In this document: positions 43,218 to 58,759 of the stretch, in pieces
How the letters are laid out: every line of letters starts with the position of its first letter
Position numbering within the stretch: position 1 is the stretch's first letter
Assembly (NCBI GenBank): GCA_938003835.1
Contig: CALKXJ010000022.1
Span: 62,001 to 126,000 of the forward strand
DNA from: an uncultured Bryobacteraceae bacterium
Lineage (GTDB): Bacteria > Acidobacteriota > Terriglobia > Bryobacterales > Bryobacteraceae
Direction: 5' to 3'
DNA length: 64,000 bases
Notes under the pieces: generated by a model
Seen by the model: the letters and a program-made list of their open reading frames with translations, nothing else
Database searches by the model: none
What the model was told of the DNA's origin: nothing
Program-made: the position numbers and the translations under genes

Positions 43218-43260
43218 CCCCTGCCGCCCGAGCACGGCTTGAAAATTTACCTGCCGGAGA

Positions 43261-43289
43261 TTGACACGTCTCGCCGGATCTGTTAAACG
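43261..43289 (+). promoter_or_regulatory. candidate promoter of the third receptor gene
   Basis: A perfect TTGACA at 43261-43266 is followed after 17 bases by TAAACG, a weak -10. The receptor ATG lies 46 bases downstream. Confidence 0.4.
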
Positions 43290-43334
43290 ATTATTGTTTC
43301 GAAACCGGGCCCTCCCGGTAGGTGGAGGTTGTCG

Positions 43335-46300
43335 ATGCGAACGTTACGCTGCTCATTTTTTGTTTGGCTCATCGCCTTCGTCCTGGGCTGCGGGCTGCCG
43401 GCAGCGGGCCAGAACCTTACCAGCGTCAGCGGGTTGGTCACCGATCCCACGGGCGCCTCGATCCCCAATGCGGTCGTCGAGCTGGAGAATACGGCCACCG
43501 GCTTGAAACGCACCGCGCAAACCGACTCGTTGGGAGCCTACGTCTTCACGCAGGTGCTGCCCGGCGAGTACACGCTCACGGTGAAGGCTGAGGGCTTTTC
43601 CACCCGGGTGGTGCAGAATCTGCGGCTGCTCGTCAACAACCCCGCGACGGTGAACGTGCAACTGGAGGTCGGCGCGGTGACCGAAACCGTAGCCGTCACC
43701 GCCGAGGCGGTCCAGCTCAACACCACCGACGCCTCAATCGGTAACGCCATCTCGACGCGGCCGATTCTCCAGATGCCGCTGAATGCCCGCAACATCGTCA
43801 GCCTGCTGGCGCTTCAGCCGGGTGTTGTCTTCACGCGCGAGGATTCGACCAACTACCGAAACGGCGCGGTCAACGGCGGCAAAAGCGATCAGGCCAACGT
43901 GACGTTGGACGGCGTCGACGTCAACGATCAGATGGATCGCAACGCCTTCACCAGCGTGCTGCGCATGACGCCGGACTCGGTGCAGGAGTTTCGCGTCACC
44001 ACGCTCAATGCCACCTCCGATCAGGGGCGCAGCTCGGGCGCCCAGGTGGCGTTGGTGACCAAGAGCGGCACCAATGAATTGCATGGTTCGCTCTACCACT
44101 ACCACCGCAATACGGCCACCACGGCCAACAACTTCTTCAACAACGCCGCCGTGCCGGCCATCGAGCGGCCAAAGCTGATCCGCAACATCTTCGGCGCCTC
44201 GGCCGGCGGTCCGCTCAAGAAGAACCGGCTGTTTCTGTTCGGCAACTTCGAGGGCCGTCGCGATGCCAAGGATGAGACGGCGGTGCGGGCCGTCCCCTCG
44301 ATGGAGCTGCGCCAGGGGATCCTCCAGTATCAGCGCAACGACGGCGCCATCGTGCGCGTGGGCCCGGCCGAAATCGCTTCGCGCATTCACGCCCGGGGCG
44401 TCAACCAGGCTGCGTTGCGCGTCATGCAGGGCTACCCGCAGCCCAACGACGAAACGCAGGGCGACAACCTCAATGTCAAGGGCTTTCGGTTCAAAGCTCC
44501 AACCCCGCTCAAGTGGAACACCTACGTGGCGAAGCTGGACTGGCTGGTCGACTCGGCGAACAAGCACAGTGTCTTCCTGCGGGGCAACCTGATGAACGAT
44601 CGGGAAGAGCGGCTACCGCAGTTCCCCGGCATGCCGCCGAACAGCGTCTTCCTGCGCAACAACAAGGGCATCGCCACGGGCCTTACCAGCGTCTTTCGGC
44701 CTAACCTCATCAGCACCTTTCGCTACGGCCTGACGCGACAAGGCTTCGAGAACACGGGCCTCGCCAAGTTCTCCTCGGTAAGCCTGCGCGGCCTGGACGA
44801 TCCGGTGGGCTTCACGCGGGGCTTCGCCGCCAAGATCCCGGTGCACACCCTCGCCGAAGACGTCAGTTGGATCAGGGGCTCCCACACGATCCAGTTCGGA
44901 GGCGTCGTCCGCATCATCCGCAACGAGCGGCTCACCGACCAGAACTCCTGGTCCACCGCCGTGGCCAACGCCTCTTGGCTGGTCAACTCCGGCGCGGGGC
45001 TGAACCGTCCGTTCCCGGACATGGCAGCGGCCTCGATCCTTTATTTCCGCTACACCGCCGCCGACGTCATGGGCCTGGTCACGCAAGGTACTGCACGCTA
45101 CAACTACCTGGTGGACGGCACCGTGCTCAAAGAGGGCGAGCCGGTGCTGCGCAACTTCGCGGCCGAAGAGTACGAGCTGTACCTCCAGGACACCTGGCGC
45201 GTCACGCGCGCGCTGACGCTATCGGCGGGTGTGCGCTGGTCGCTGCTGCCGCCACTCTACGAAAAGAACGGCCAGCAGGTCTCCCCCAACATCCCGATCG
45301 GCCAGTGGTTCGATCTGCGCGGCGGTCTGGCCCAGCAGGGCCGCTCCCAGATGGAGGCCGGGCGTATCTCGTTCGTACCGCGCGACCAAGGCGGCCGCCC
45401 GCTTTATCCCTTCCATAAGAAAAACTTCGCCCCGCGGCTGGCTCTGGTCTACTCGCCTCAGGGCGACAGCGGCCTCAGCCGCGTCTTCTTCGGCGGCCCG
45501 GGCAAGACGGCCATCCGTGTCGGCTGGGGCATGTACTACGACCTGTTCGGCAGCGGCCTGATGCGCTCCTATGACTCGACCGCCTTCGGGCTGTCGAACT
45601 CGCTGGTCAATCCGGCCGCGCAGCTCGACATCGGCGACGCACCGGCTTATGCCGGCTTCGACCAGCTTCCGCGCACGCTGCTGTTGCCGGCGCCGCCGGC
45701 GAAGTTCCCGGCCACCTACCCGGACGCCTTCGCCATCACCAACGGACTGGACGACACCATCCGGCCGCCCTACAACATGAGCGCGAACTTTACCGTGGCG
45801 CGGGAGTTCGGCGGCGGGTTCTTCGTGCAGGCCTCCTATCTGGGCCGCTTCTCGCGCCGGTCCCTGACGCGCCGCGACGCGGCCATGCCGACCGATCTCA
45901 AGGACCCGAAGTCCGGGATGACCTACTTCCAGGCGGCAACGATCCTGGCCCGGCTGGCCGTGGCCGAGACGCCGGTGGCCAACGTCGAGAAGGTGCCTTT
46001 CTGGGAGAACTTCTACAGCAAGGCGGCCACGCCGACGCTCACCGCCACCCAGGTCGTCTACCAGCGGTTCCTGGCAAATCTCTGGGACTGGACCTATGCG
46101 CTGTATCAGCTCGACACGCCGCGCGGGCAGGGCAACTGTGATGGAAGGAACCGGTGCAGCGATCTCGGCCCCTGGACCTTCTTCCACCCGCAGTACTCTT
46201 ACCTGTCGGTCTTCAGCTCGATTGGCGGCGGCAACTACCACGGCGGTCAGCTCACCGTGCGCAAGCGTTTCGGCAACAACGGCCAGATGGAAGCCAACTA

Positions 46301-47000
46301 CACCTTCTCGAAGTCGATCGACCTGCGCTCGAACGTGGAGCGGGAGGGCTACTCCACCGGCGTCATCTGGAACCCGTGGCAACCGTGGCTGCACAAGGGG
46401 GTCTCCGACTACGACACCACGCACCTGTTCAACATGTACGGGCTTTACGCGCTGCCCTTCGGCAAGGGCAAGCGCTTCGGCTCCGGCGCCAGTGGTCTGC
46501 TGAACGCGCTCATCGGCGGCTGGGAGATCTCCGGAATTTGGCGCTGGTCGAGCGGCTTCCCGATCAGCGTCTTCAGCACCGGCGTCTGGCCCACCAACTG
46601 GAACAACAACAACTGGGCGCTGTGGAACGGCAAGGCCTTCCGCACCGCCACCACCAAAAACGCCCCGGCCATCGCCGGCCGCAGCGGGCCCAACCTGTTC
46701 CCCGATCCCCAGGAGGCGCTGGCCGCTTTCGATCCGGAGTATCCCGGCGGCATCGGCACGCGCAATCCAATCCGCGGCGACGGCGTCTTCAACATCGACT
46801 CCAGCGTCTCCAAGCGCTTCGCGATTCGCGAGGGCCACTCGCTGCGCTTTGTCTGGGACGCCTTCAATCTGACCAATACGGCGAAGTTCGATGTCTACGA
46901 TGCCTCGCTCAACATCAATGCCGCGGGCACGTTCGGCAAGTACAGCACCACGCTCAATGAGGCGCGGGTGATGCAGTTCGCCCTGCGGTACGAATTCTAG
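43335..47000 (+). CDS. TonB-dependent receptor, Oar-like with carboxypeptidase-regulatory domain
   Basis: A 1221-aa outer-membrane protein. A signal peptide (about residues 1-26, LIAFVLGCGLPAAGQ) is followed by the regulatory beta-sandwich (SVSGLVTDPTGASIPNAVVE, about 29-110), a plug with VTLDGVDVNDQM and AQVALVTKSGTNELHGSLY, and a long barrel ending in phenylalanine (FALRYEF). ATG 43335 is preferred over TTG 43329 because GGAGG lies 6 bases upstream. Its last 4 bases overlap the convergent RsbRD-like gene. Substrate unknown, probably a large plant or microbial compound. Confidence 0.94.
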   Translation: MRTLRCSFFVWLIAFVLGCGLPAAGQNLTSVSGLVTDPTGASIPNAVVELENTATGLKRTAQTDSLGAYVFTQVLPGEYTLTVKAEGFSTRVVQNLRLLVNNPATVNVQLEVGAVTETVAVTAEAVQLNTTDASIGNAISTRPILQMPLNARNIVSLLALQPGVVFTREDSTNYRNGAVNGGKSDQANVTLDGVDVNDQMDRNAFTSVLRMTPDSVQEFRVTTLNATSDQGRSSGAQVALVTKSGTNELHGSLYHYHRNTATTANNFFNNAAVPAIERPKLIRNIFGASAGGPLKKNRLFLFGNFEGRRDAKDETAVRAVPSMELRQGILQYQRNDGAIVRVGPAEIASRIHARGVNQAALRVMQGYPQPNDETQGDNLNVKGFRFKAPTPLKWNTYVAKLDWLVDSANKHSVFLRGNLMNDREERLPQFPGMPPNSVFLRNNKGIATGLTSVFRPNLISTFRYGLTRQGFENTGLAKFSSVSLRGLDDPVGFTRGFAAKIPVHTLAEDVSWIRGSHTIQFGGVVRIIRNERLTDQNSWSTAVANASWLVNSGAGLNRPFPDMAAASILYFRYTAADVMGLVTQGTARYNYLVDGTVLKEGEPVLRNFAAEEYELYLQDTWRVTRALTLSAGVRWSLLPPLYEKNGQQVSPNIPIGQWFDLRGGLAQQGRSQMEAGRISFVPRDQGGRPLYPFHKKNFAPRLALVYSPQGDSGLSRVFFGGPGKTAIRVGWGMYYDLFGSGLMRSYDSTAFGLSNSLVNPAAQLDIGDAPAYAGFDQLPRTLLLPAPPAKFPATYPDAFAITNGLDDTIRPPYNMSANFTVAREFGGGFFVQASYLGRFSRRSLTRRDAAMPTDLKDPKSGMTYFQAATILARLAVAETPVANVEKVPFWENFYSKAATPTLTATQVVYQRFLANLWDWTYALYQLDTPRGQGNCDGRNRCSDLGPWTFFHPQYSYLSVFSSIGGGNYHGGQLTVRKRFGNNGQMEANYTFSKSIDLRSNVEREGYSTGVIWNPWQPWLHKGVSDYDTTHLFNMYGLYALPFGKGKRFGSGASGLLNALIGGWEISGIWRWSSGFPISVFSTGVWPTNWNNNNWALWNGKAFRTATTKNAPAIAGRSGPNLFPDPQEALAAFDPEYPGGIGTRNPIRGDGVFNIDSSVSKRFAIREGHSLRFVWDAFNLTNTAKFDVYDASLNINAAGTFGKYSTTLNEARVMQFALRYEF

Positions 47001-47470
47001 GCGGAGGGGGCGCCCGGAGAGGCTGCGGGGGTCTCACCCGCCCGCAGCGCCGCTTCGTAGCCCCGCACCAGGTGATAGATGGCGCTGTCGAAGAAGCGCC
47101 CCACCGCATGTTCGAGCTCTTCCGCCGCGTAGACCTCCACCGTGGTGTGGGGAAAGCCCTGGTTGCGGACGAAATCGAGCATCCGGCTCTTGAGAAGCAA
47201 AAAGAGATAGACGACTTCGTGGAGAGGAACGCCCTCGGCGGCGCGGATCCGGCCGCGCTCCTCATAATAGCGTTCGATCTCCTTCTCGGAGGCGGCCGTC
47301 AGCCAATGGCCGAGATTCCGCAGGATCCGGTGGCAGATCTCGCGCAGCTCCGCCTCCGGCAGCGCGGCGATGTGGCGGCGGCGCTCGTCGCGCCGCAGCT
47401 CGCCGAGCACCTGGCCGGCAATCTCCTCGGCATGAGACTCAATCAACTGAACGAATTTGGCGGATACCAT
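46997..47470 (-). CDS. RsbRD-like N-terminal (globin-fold) domain protein
   Basis: A 157-aa all-helical protein. IESHAEEIAGQVLGELRRDE, the central REICHRILRNLGHWL and EGVPLHEVVYLFLLLKSRM match the RsbRD N-terminal domain, the sensor half of stressosome proteins. No STAS domain follows, so it stands alone as a sensor or antagonist. It is 25 bases downstream of pnp on the same strand and probably read from the same transcript. The stop overlaps the receptor gene's end by 4 bases. Signal unknown. Confidence 0.72.
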   Translation of the reverse strand: MVSAKFVQLIESHAEEIAGQVLGELRRDERRRHIAALPEAELREICHRILRNLGHWLTAASEKEIERYYEERGRIRAAEGVPLHEVVYLFLLLKSRMLDFVRNQGFPHTTVEVYAAEELEHAVGRFFDSAIYHLVRGYEAALRAGETPAASPGAPSA

Positions 47471-47495
47471 CTCCGGCCTGCTTCCCCGGCGCGCC

Positions 47496-49598
<2,103 letters not shown>

Positions 49599-49735
49599 GG
49601 AAATCCCCTTGTCTTGGCCCTGGTTCCCCTCCCCGGGCGCGACTCGAAGCCGCCCCCGGGATTTTAGTCCCAGTTGACCGACGGTAGTGATTCAGGAGAG
49701 TCTCTTGAGAAGCCGGGCCGATCGAGGAGGGCGAA

Positions 49736-49771
49736 GCGGACAAACGGGGGTGAGTCCGCCCTTCCGGGCGG
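49736..49771 (-). promoter_or_regulatory. overlapping hairpins in the rpsO-pnp spacer
   Basis: Two stems compete for one segment: GCGGAC (49736-49741) with GTCCGC (49754-49759), and CCGCCC (49756-49761) with GGGCGG (49766-49771). On the minus strand the second closes a GGAA tetraloop. They cannot form together. There is no U-tract. It is likely an RNA processing or autoregulation site of pnp, as in other bacteria. Confidence 0.45.
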
Positions 49772-49877
49772 TTGCTGCCAAGCGGGTCTCGCAACTTCCT
49801 GACGTCCAATTCTCAGGCGCCGGTAGGACGACGGACCACAGTGGAGAGCTCACCCGCCTGTGCCGCAAGAGCTCGCG

Positions 49878-50147
49878 TTACCGGCGAATGCCCAAGCGCT
49901 GAATGAGGGTCTGATACCGCGCTGGGTCCTTTCGCTTGAGGTAGTCCAGCAGGCGCCGCCGCTTGGCCACCATCATCAACAAGCCCCTGCGGGAGTGGTG
50001 ATCCTTGCGGTGCGTCTTGAAGTGCTCGGTGAGCAGCCGGATCCTGTGGCTCAGGATGGCGACCTGCACTTCCGGGGACCCGCTGTCGTTCTTGTGCAAC
50101 TTGTATGCGGATATCAGCTTGGCCTTCTCTTCCGCCGCCAGAGGCAT
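49878..50147 (-). CDS. rpsO: 30S ribosomal protein S15
   Basis: An 89-aa protein that binds 16S rRNA early in assembly. Family landmarks are [20 protein letters not shown] (16S-contact region), [18 protein letters not shown] and [13 protein letters not shown], and the length is exactly typical (89 aa). Located directly upstream of pnp on the same strand. GAGGAG lies 13 bases before the ATG, a rather long spacing. Confidence 0.98.
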   Translation of the reverse strand: MPLAAEEKAKLISAYKLHKNDSGSPEVQVAILSHRIRLLTEHFKTHRKDHHSRRGLLMMVAKRRRLLDYLKRKDPARYQTLIQRLGIRR

Positions 50148-50280
50148 TCGGGTATCGAAACTCCTCGTCTTACCTTATCTCAATTCGATTCTTCTTCAGT
50201 CGTAGCATACCATATCTGCCGGTCGGCCGGCGCCGGCAACCGCCGACGAACGAGCCAGGCGGGACTGGTAGGATGAACCC

Positions 50281-51108
50281 ATGAGCGATCTGACGGCCTT
50301 CAGCCGGCGAGCCCTCCTTGCCTGCGCCTTCGCCAGAGGCCGCCCCGCCTGGGCCCGCACCCGGCTCCGGGCGCTGATCCTGAGCGGGCGCAACAACCAC
50401 GACTGGCGCACGACGACGCCCTTCCTCCAAAAAATTCTCGAAGCGACCGGCCGCTTTGAAGTCGCCGTCGAGCTCGATCCGTCGCGACTCACCGCGCCGG
50501 ACCTCAAGGCGGTGGACGTGCTCGTGCTCGATTACAACGGTCCGCGCTGGGGGGCGGCGGCCGAGGAGGCCGTGGCCGGCTTTGTGCGCCGCGGCAAGGG
50601 CCTGGTTGTCGTCCACGGCGCCAGTTACGCCTTCGGCGAGATGGAGATCCTCACCGACAATCACCAGCGCACGGGAAAGTTCGAGCCGCCGTGGCCGGAC
50701 TACGCCCGGATGACCGGCGTCAGGTGGACGAACGGCCCGCCGCGCTCGGGCCACGGCAAGCGGCACCGGTTTCGGGTGGAGATCGTCGACCGGAGTCATC
50801 CGGTGACGCGGGGCCTCGAGCCCTCCTTCGAGATCGACGACGAGCTCTACCACCGCCTGGTCTTTGAGCCCAACGTTCACGTGCTGGCGCGCGCCTTCGA
50901 CGCGCCTGAGATCGGCGGCACGGGCCAGTTCGAGCCCGTGCTCTGGACGGTGCGCTTCGGCAAGGGCCGGGTCTTCCACACCACGCTGGGCCATGATCTG
51001 AAGGCGATGCAGGCGCCCGGCTTCCGCATCACTTTCGCGCGGGGCGCCGAGTGGGCGGCGACGGGCAAGGTGACGCTTCCGGCCGAGCCGCCCGAGGTCG
51101 CGCCCTGA
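50281..51108 (+). CDS. ThuA-domain protein, possibly secreted
   Basis: A 275-aa protein. RALILSGRNNHDWRTTTPFLQ starts a flavodoxin/GATase-like ThuA fold; LVLDYNGPRW, GKGLVVVHGASYAF and GKGRVFHTTLGHD are the later core elements, matching the trehalose-utilisation family (about 240-280 aa). The N-terminus (SRRALLACAFARG) resembles a short Tat-type signal. ThuA is linked to disaccharide metabolism, but its reaction is uncertain. It stands alone between rpsO and the LysR gene. Confidence 0.85.
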   Translation: MSDLTAFSRRALLACAFARGRPAWARTRLRALILSGRNNHDWRTTTPFLQKILEATGRFEVAVELDPSRLTAPDLKAVDVLVLDYNGPRWGAAAEEAVAGFVRRGKGLVVVHGASYAFGEMEILTDNHQRTGKFEPPWPDYARMTGVRWTNGPPRSGHGKRHRFRVEIVDRSHPVTRGLEPSFEIDDELYHRLVFEPNVHVLARAFDAPEIGGTGQFEPVLWTVRFGKGRVFHTTLGHDLKAMQAPGFRITFARGAEWAATGKVTLPAEPPEVAP

Positions 51109-51126
51109 AGGTCGCTGCCCGCCGCC

Positions 51127-52023
51127 TCAGCCCTGGGCCGCGGGCGCGGGCGCCTGGACCAGATCGAGGAAGGCCCGCATCGGCAGCGTGAACGGCTTCC
51201 TCCGGCGGTAGATGATTCCCAGGGGCCGCCTCAGACCTGGCTCCTCCAGCGGGATCGTGACCAGCCGTCCGAGACGGACCTCCTCCTGAAGAGCCGGCGC
51301 CGGCAGGATGCTGATCCCGGAGCCCAGGGCGACCGCCTCCTTGATGGCGAGCACGTTGTCGAAGTGCATCACCAGCCTGACCGTGATGCCGTGGTCGCGA
51401 AAAAGCCGGTCCAGTTCGCGCGCGATGGGCAGATCCTCGTCAAAGCCGACGAACTCCTGCCCGTCGAGCTCTTTGAAAGAGACCACGGTGCGGCCGGCCA
51501 GCGGGTGCGAGGGCGCGGCGGCCACTACCATCTCTTCGTCGCGCCAGGGGATCACGGCGACTTCGCGGCCCGACTCCGGGTAGCTGATGAGGCCGAAATC
51601 GGCCCGGTCGGCGCGGATTTGTTCGTAGACCCTCTCCGGACGCAGGTATTCCACCACGAGTTCCGCATGCGGGTAGCGCCGGCGGAATTCCTCTTCAAGC
51701 CGCGCCATCTGCGAGAGGCCGACCGAGTAGATGGAGGCGACCCGGACGGTTCCCTCGATGCGATTGCGCAGGCGCTCGAGCGCCGCCTCGAGTTCCTCGC
51801 GCCGGCGCAGCGCGTCGCGGCAGAAGCCGGCAAAGAGTGAGCCGGCCTCGGTGAGCCGCAGCGGGCGGCGGGAGCGGTCCACTAGGCTGAGGGAGAGGCG
51901 GCGCTCAAGTTCCGCCAGCCGCTGGCTGACCGCCGACTGGCTCACGCCGTTCATTTTAGCTGCCCGACTGATGCTCCTGGTGCGCGCAAGATCGCGAAAA
52001 ATCTCGAGATCGACGAAATCCAC
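51127..52023 (-). CDS. LysR-family regulator divergent from gltBD
   Basis: A 298-aa protein. The HTH is at residues 1-60 (DLARTRSISRAAKMNGVSQS), followed by a linker helix and a periplasmic-binding-like effector domain (GTVRVASIYSVGLSQM to SGISILPAPAL). GTG start at 52023 with no Shine-Dalgarno but TTAAAAT 8 bases upstream, suggesting a leaderless message. Its divergent position opposite glutamate synthase matches GltC of Bacillus, so it probably controls gltBD; that is inference. It is convergent with the ThuA gene. Confidence 0.85.
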   Translation of the reverse strand: MDFVDLEIFRDLARTRSISRAAKMNGVSQSAVSQRLAELERRLSLSLVDRSRRPLRLTEAGSLFAGFCRDALRRREELEAALERLRNRIEGTVRVASIYSVGLSQMARLEEEFRRRYPHAELVVEYLRPERVYEQIRADRADFGLISYPESGREVAVIPWRDEEMVVAAAPSHPLAGRTVVSFKELDGQEFVGFDEDLPIARELDRLFRDHGITVRLVMHFDNVLAIKEAVALGSGISILPAPALQEEVRLGRLVTIPLEEPGLRRPLGIIYRRRKPFTLPMRAFLDLVQAPAPAAQG

Positions 52024-52074
52024 AGGCTTATTTTAACATAAGAAAAAGCGATAAAGGCGAATTGAAAATTCTTG

Positions 52075-52102
52075 TTGACTTATACAGGGGTCGTGGTATA
52101 CT
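52075..52102 (+). promoter_or_regulatory. gltB promoter
   Basis: TTGACT (52075-52080), 16 bases, then TATACT (52097-52102). It is in the AT-rich LysR/gltB spacer and puts the start of transcription near 52109, overlapping the tandem repeat. Confidence 0.65.
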
Positions 52103-52110
52103 GTCGATTC

Positions 52111-52128
52111 TATATCGAGTATATCGAG
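52111..52128. repeat. tandem 9-base repeat at the gltB transcription start
   Basis: TATATCGAG occurs twice without a gap (52111-52119, 52120-52128), just after the -10 element. It is a possible binding site for the divergent LysR protein or another regulator. Confidence 0.45.
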
Positions 52129-52174
52129 CCGCGCCAGCGGACTCCCGCCTCCGGCCTGGCTCTCGGATGCCCTG

Positions 52175-56756
<4,582 letters not shown>

Positions 56757-56764
<8 letters not shown>

Positions 56765-58193
56765 GCCGACCGGTTTCCTCGAATACGAGCGCGAGACGGC
56801 CGGCCGGCGACCGGTGGCCGAACGCGTCAACGATTTCTTTGAAATCTACGTGCCGCTTCCGCCGGAGAAGGTCGCCCGGCAGGGGGCGCGCTGCATGGAT
56901 TGCGGGGTGCCGTTCTGCCACTCCGGCTGCCCCCTCAACAACCTCATTCCGGACTGGAACGACCTGGTCTACCGCGGTCGCTGGCGCGAGGCCATCCGCG
57001 CGCTTCACGCCACCAACAACTTTCCCGAGTTTACCGGCCGGGTGTGCCCGGCGCCCTGCGAGACCTCCTGCGTGCTAGGCATCAACGAGCCGCCGGTCAC
57101 GATCAAACAGATCGAACGGGCCATCATCGACCATGCCTTCGAGCAGGGCTGGATCCGGCCGCAGCCGGCGCCGCGCAAGACGGGCAAGCGGGTGGCGATC
57201 ATCGGCTCGGGACCGGCGGGGCTGGCCGCGGCCCAGCAACTGGCCCGGGCCGGCCATGATGTGACGGTGTTCGAGAAGGCGGACCGGATCGGCGGGTTGC
57301 TCCGCTACGGCATCCCGGACTTCAAGATGGAGAAGCACCTGATCGACCGCCGCCTCGAACAGATGATGGCCGAAGGGGTGACCTTCCTGACCCGGGCTTT
57401 CGTCGGTCGCAACGTTCCGGTGGAGGATCTCCGGCGGGATTTCGACGCGCTGCTATTGGCCGGCGGAGCCGAGCAGCCACGGGATTTGCGCGTCCCCGGA
57501 CGCGAGCTCCAGGGAATCCACTTCGCTATGGACTTCCTGGCTCAGCAGAACAAGCGCGTGGCCGGCGACACCGACCTCGCGGCCGACCCGACACGCAGCG
57601 CGGAGCCGATCTTGGCTACCGGCAAGCGCGTGGTGATCATCGGCGGCGGCGACACGGGAGCGGACTGCCTGGGCACCTGCCACCGGCAAAAGGCGTCGGC
57701 GGTCTGGCAGTTCGAGATTCTGCCCAGGCCGCCCGAGGAACGATCGCCCGCCACGCCGTGGCCGCTCTGGCCGCTCCAGTTGCGCCAGGAGTCCTCTCAC
57801 GAAGAGGGCGGCATCCGCGACTGGAGCGTGGCCACTACGCGCTTCTCGGGCGACGAGTACGGCCGGCTGCGCAAGCTGCACGCGGTAAGGGTGGGGCCGC
57901 CGCCCCACTTCGAGCCGATCTCCGGAACCGAGTTCGAGATGGAGGTCGACCTGGTCCTGCTGGCGATGGGCTTCACCGGGCCGGTGCGCGGCGGCCTCCT
58001 CGACGAGCTCGGCGTCGCGCTCGACGAGCGAGGCAACGTCGCCACGCGCGACTATATGAGCTCGATTGCCGGCATCTTCGCCGCCGGCGACATGCGCCGT
58101 GGCCAGTCGCTTGTGGTGCACGCCATCGCCGAGGGCCGGCGGGCCGCCCGGGCCATCGACCGCTGGCTCATGGGCGAGAGCTCGCTACCGTGA
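56757..58193 (+). CDS. gltD: glutamate synthase, small (beta) subunit
   Basis: A 478-aa FAD/NADPH-binding electron-input subunit. N-terminal 4Fe-4S cysteines C46, C49, C54 and C58 ([13 protein letters not shown]) with C97, C101 and C105 are followed by the FAD site [17 protein letters not shown] and the NADPH site [35 protein letters not shown] near the end closes the FAD site. The usual length is 450-490 aa. ATG 56757 lies inside the gltB end, so the two are translationally coupled. Confidence 0.97.
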
Positions 58194-58281
58194 GTTCCCG
58201 GAGAAGATTTTCGAAGCCTCGCCGGACGATTTTTGCCCATTTCAACCCTCTTCCTGCTAGACTGAGGGAAGCAGTTACAGT

Positions 58282-58311
58282 TTGACCAGCCGAACTTGGC
58301 CGACCTAGTAG
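58282..58311 (+). promoter_or_regulatory. weak candidate promoter for the RRM gene
   Basis: TTGACC and TAGTAG separated by 18 bases lie in the 158-base gap after gltD; AAGGAG and the GTG start follow. The fit is poor, and read-through from gltD is also possible. Confidence 0.25.
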
Positions 58312-58351
58312 TGAGCCTCGGGGGGCGTTGTCAACGTAAGGAGAAAGAGTA

Positions 58352-58681
58352 GTGAAGAATATTTTTGTAGGGAATCTGGATTACGGCGCCACCGAGGACG
58401 CCATCCGAGACCTGTTCGAGCAGTACGGCGCCGTCGAGCGCGTCAGCCTGATTCGCGATCGTGACACCGGCGCGCCGCGGGGATTCGCCTTCGTCGAGAT
58501 GTCCGATGCGGCCGAGGCGGATCGTGCCATCGCCGGCCTGAACGGAACCATCCTGGGGAACCGGGCGATCAACGTCAACGAGGCGCGTCCCCGCGCCGAC
58601 AGCGGCCGCCCTTCCGGCGGGGGTGGTTTCCGCCGACAGGGAGGCGGCCCTCCGCGCCGGCGGCGCGAGCCGCGCTGGTAA
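58352..58681 (+). CDS. RRM-domain RNA-binding protein
   Basis: A 109-aa single RNA-recognition motif. RNP2 is IFVGNL (residues 4-9), RNP1 is RGFAFVEM (43-50), and the tail is glycine/arginine-rich (GGGGFRRQGGGPPRRRR). This matches bacterial Rbp-type proteins, often cold-induced. The start is a GTG at 58352 with AAGGAG 8 bases upstream. Likely an RNA chaperone. It sits alone downstream of gltD. Confidence 0.93.
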   Translation: MKNIFVGNLDYGATEDAIRDLFEQYGAVERVSLIRDRDTGAPRGFAFVEMSDAAEADRAIAGLNGTILGNRAINVNEARPRADSGRPSGGGGFRRQGGGPPRRRREPRW

Positions 58682-58759
58682 AAGGTCCGGCCTCCATCAA
58701 GCGCGCCGCTTCCGCCGCCTTGCGCGCGGAAGCAGCCCCCGTTTAGCCTGAAAGCAGCC

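Noticed and set aside
45219-46838. 539-aa minus-strand ORF
   Set aside because: Antisense to the third receptor, low-complexity composition.
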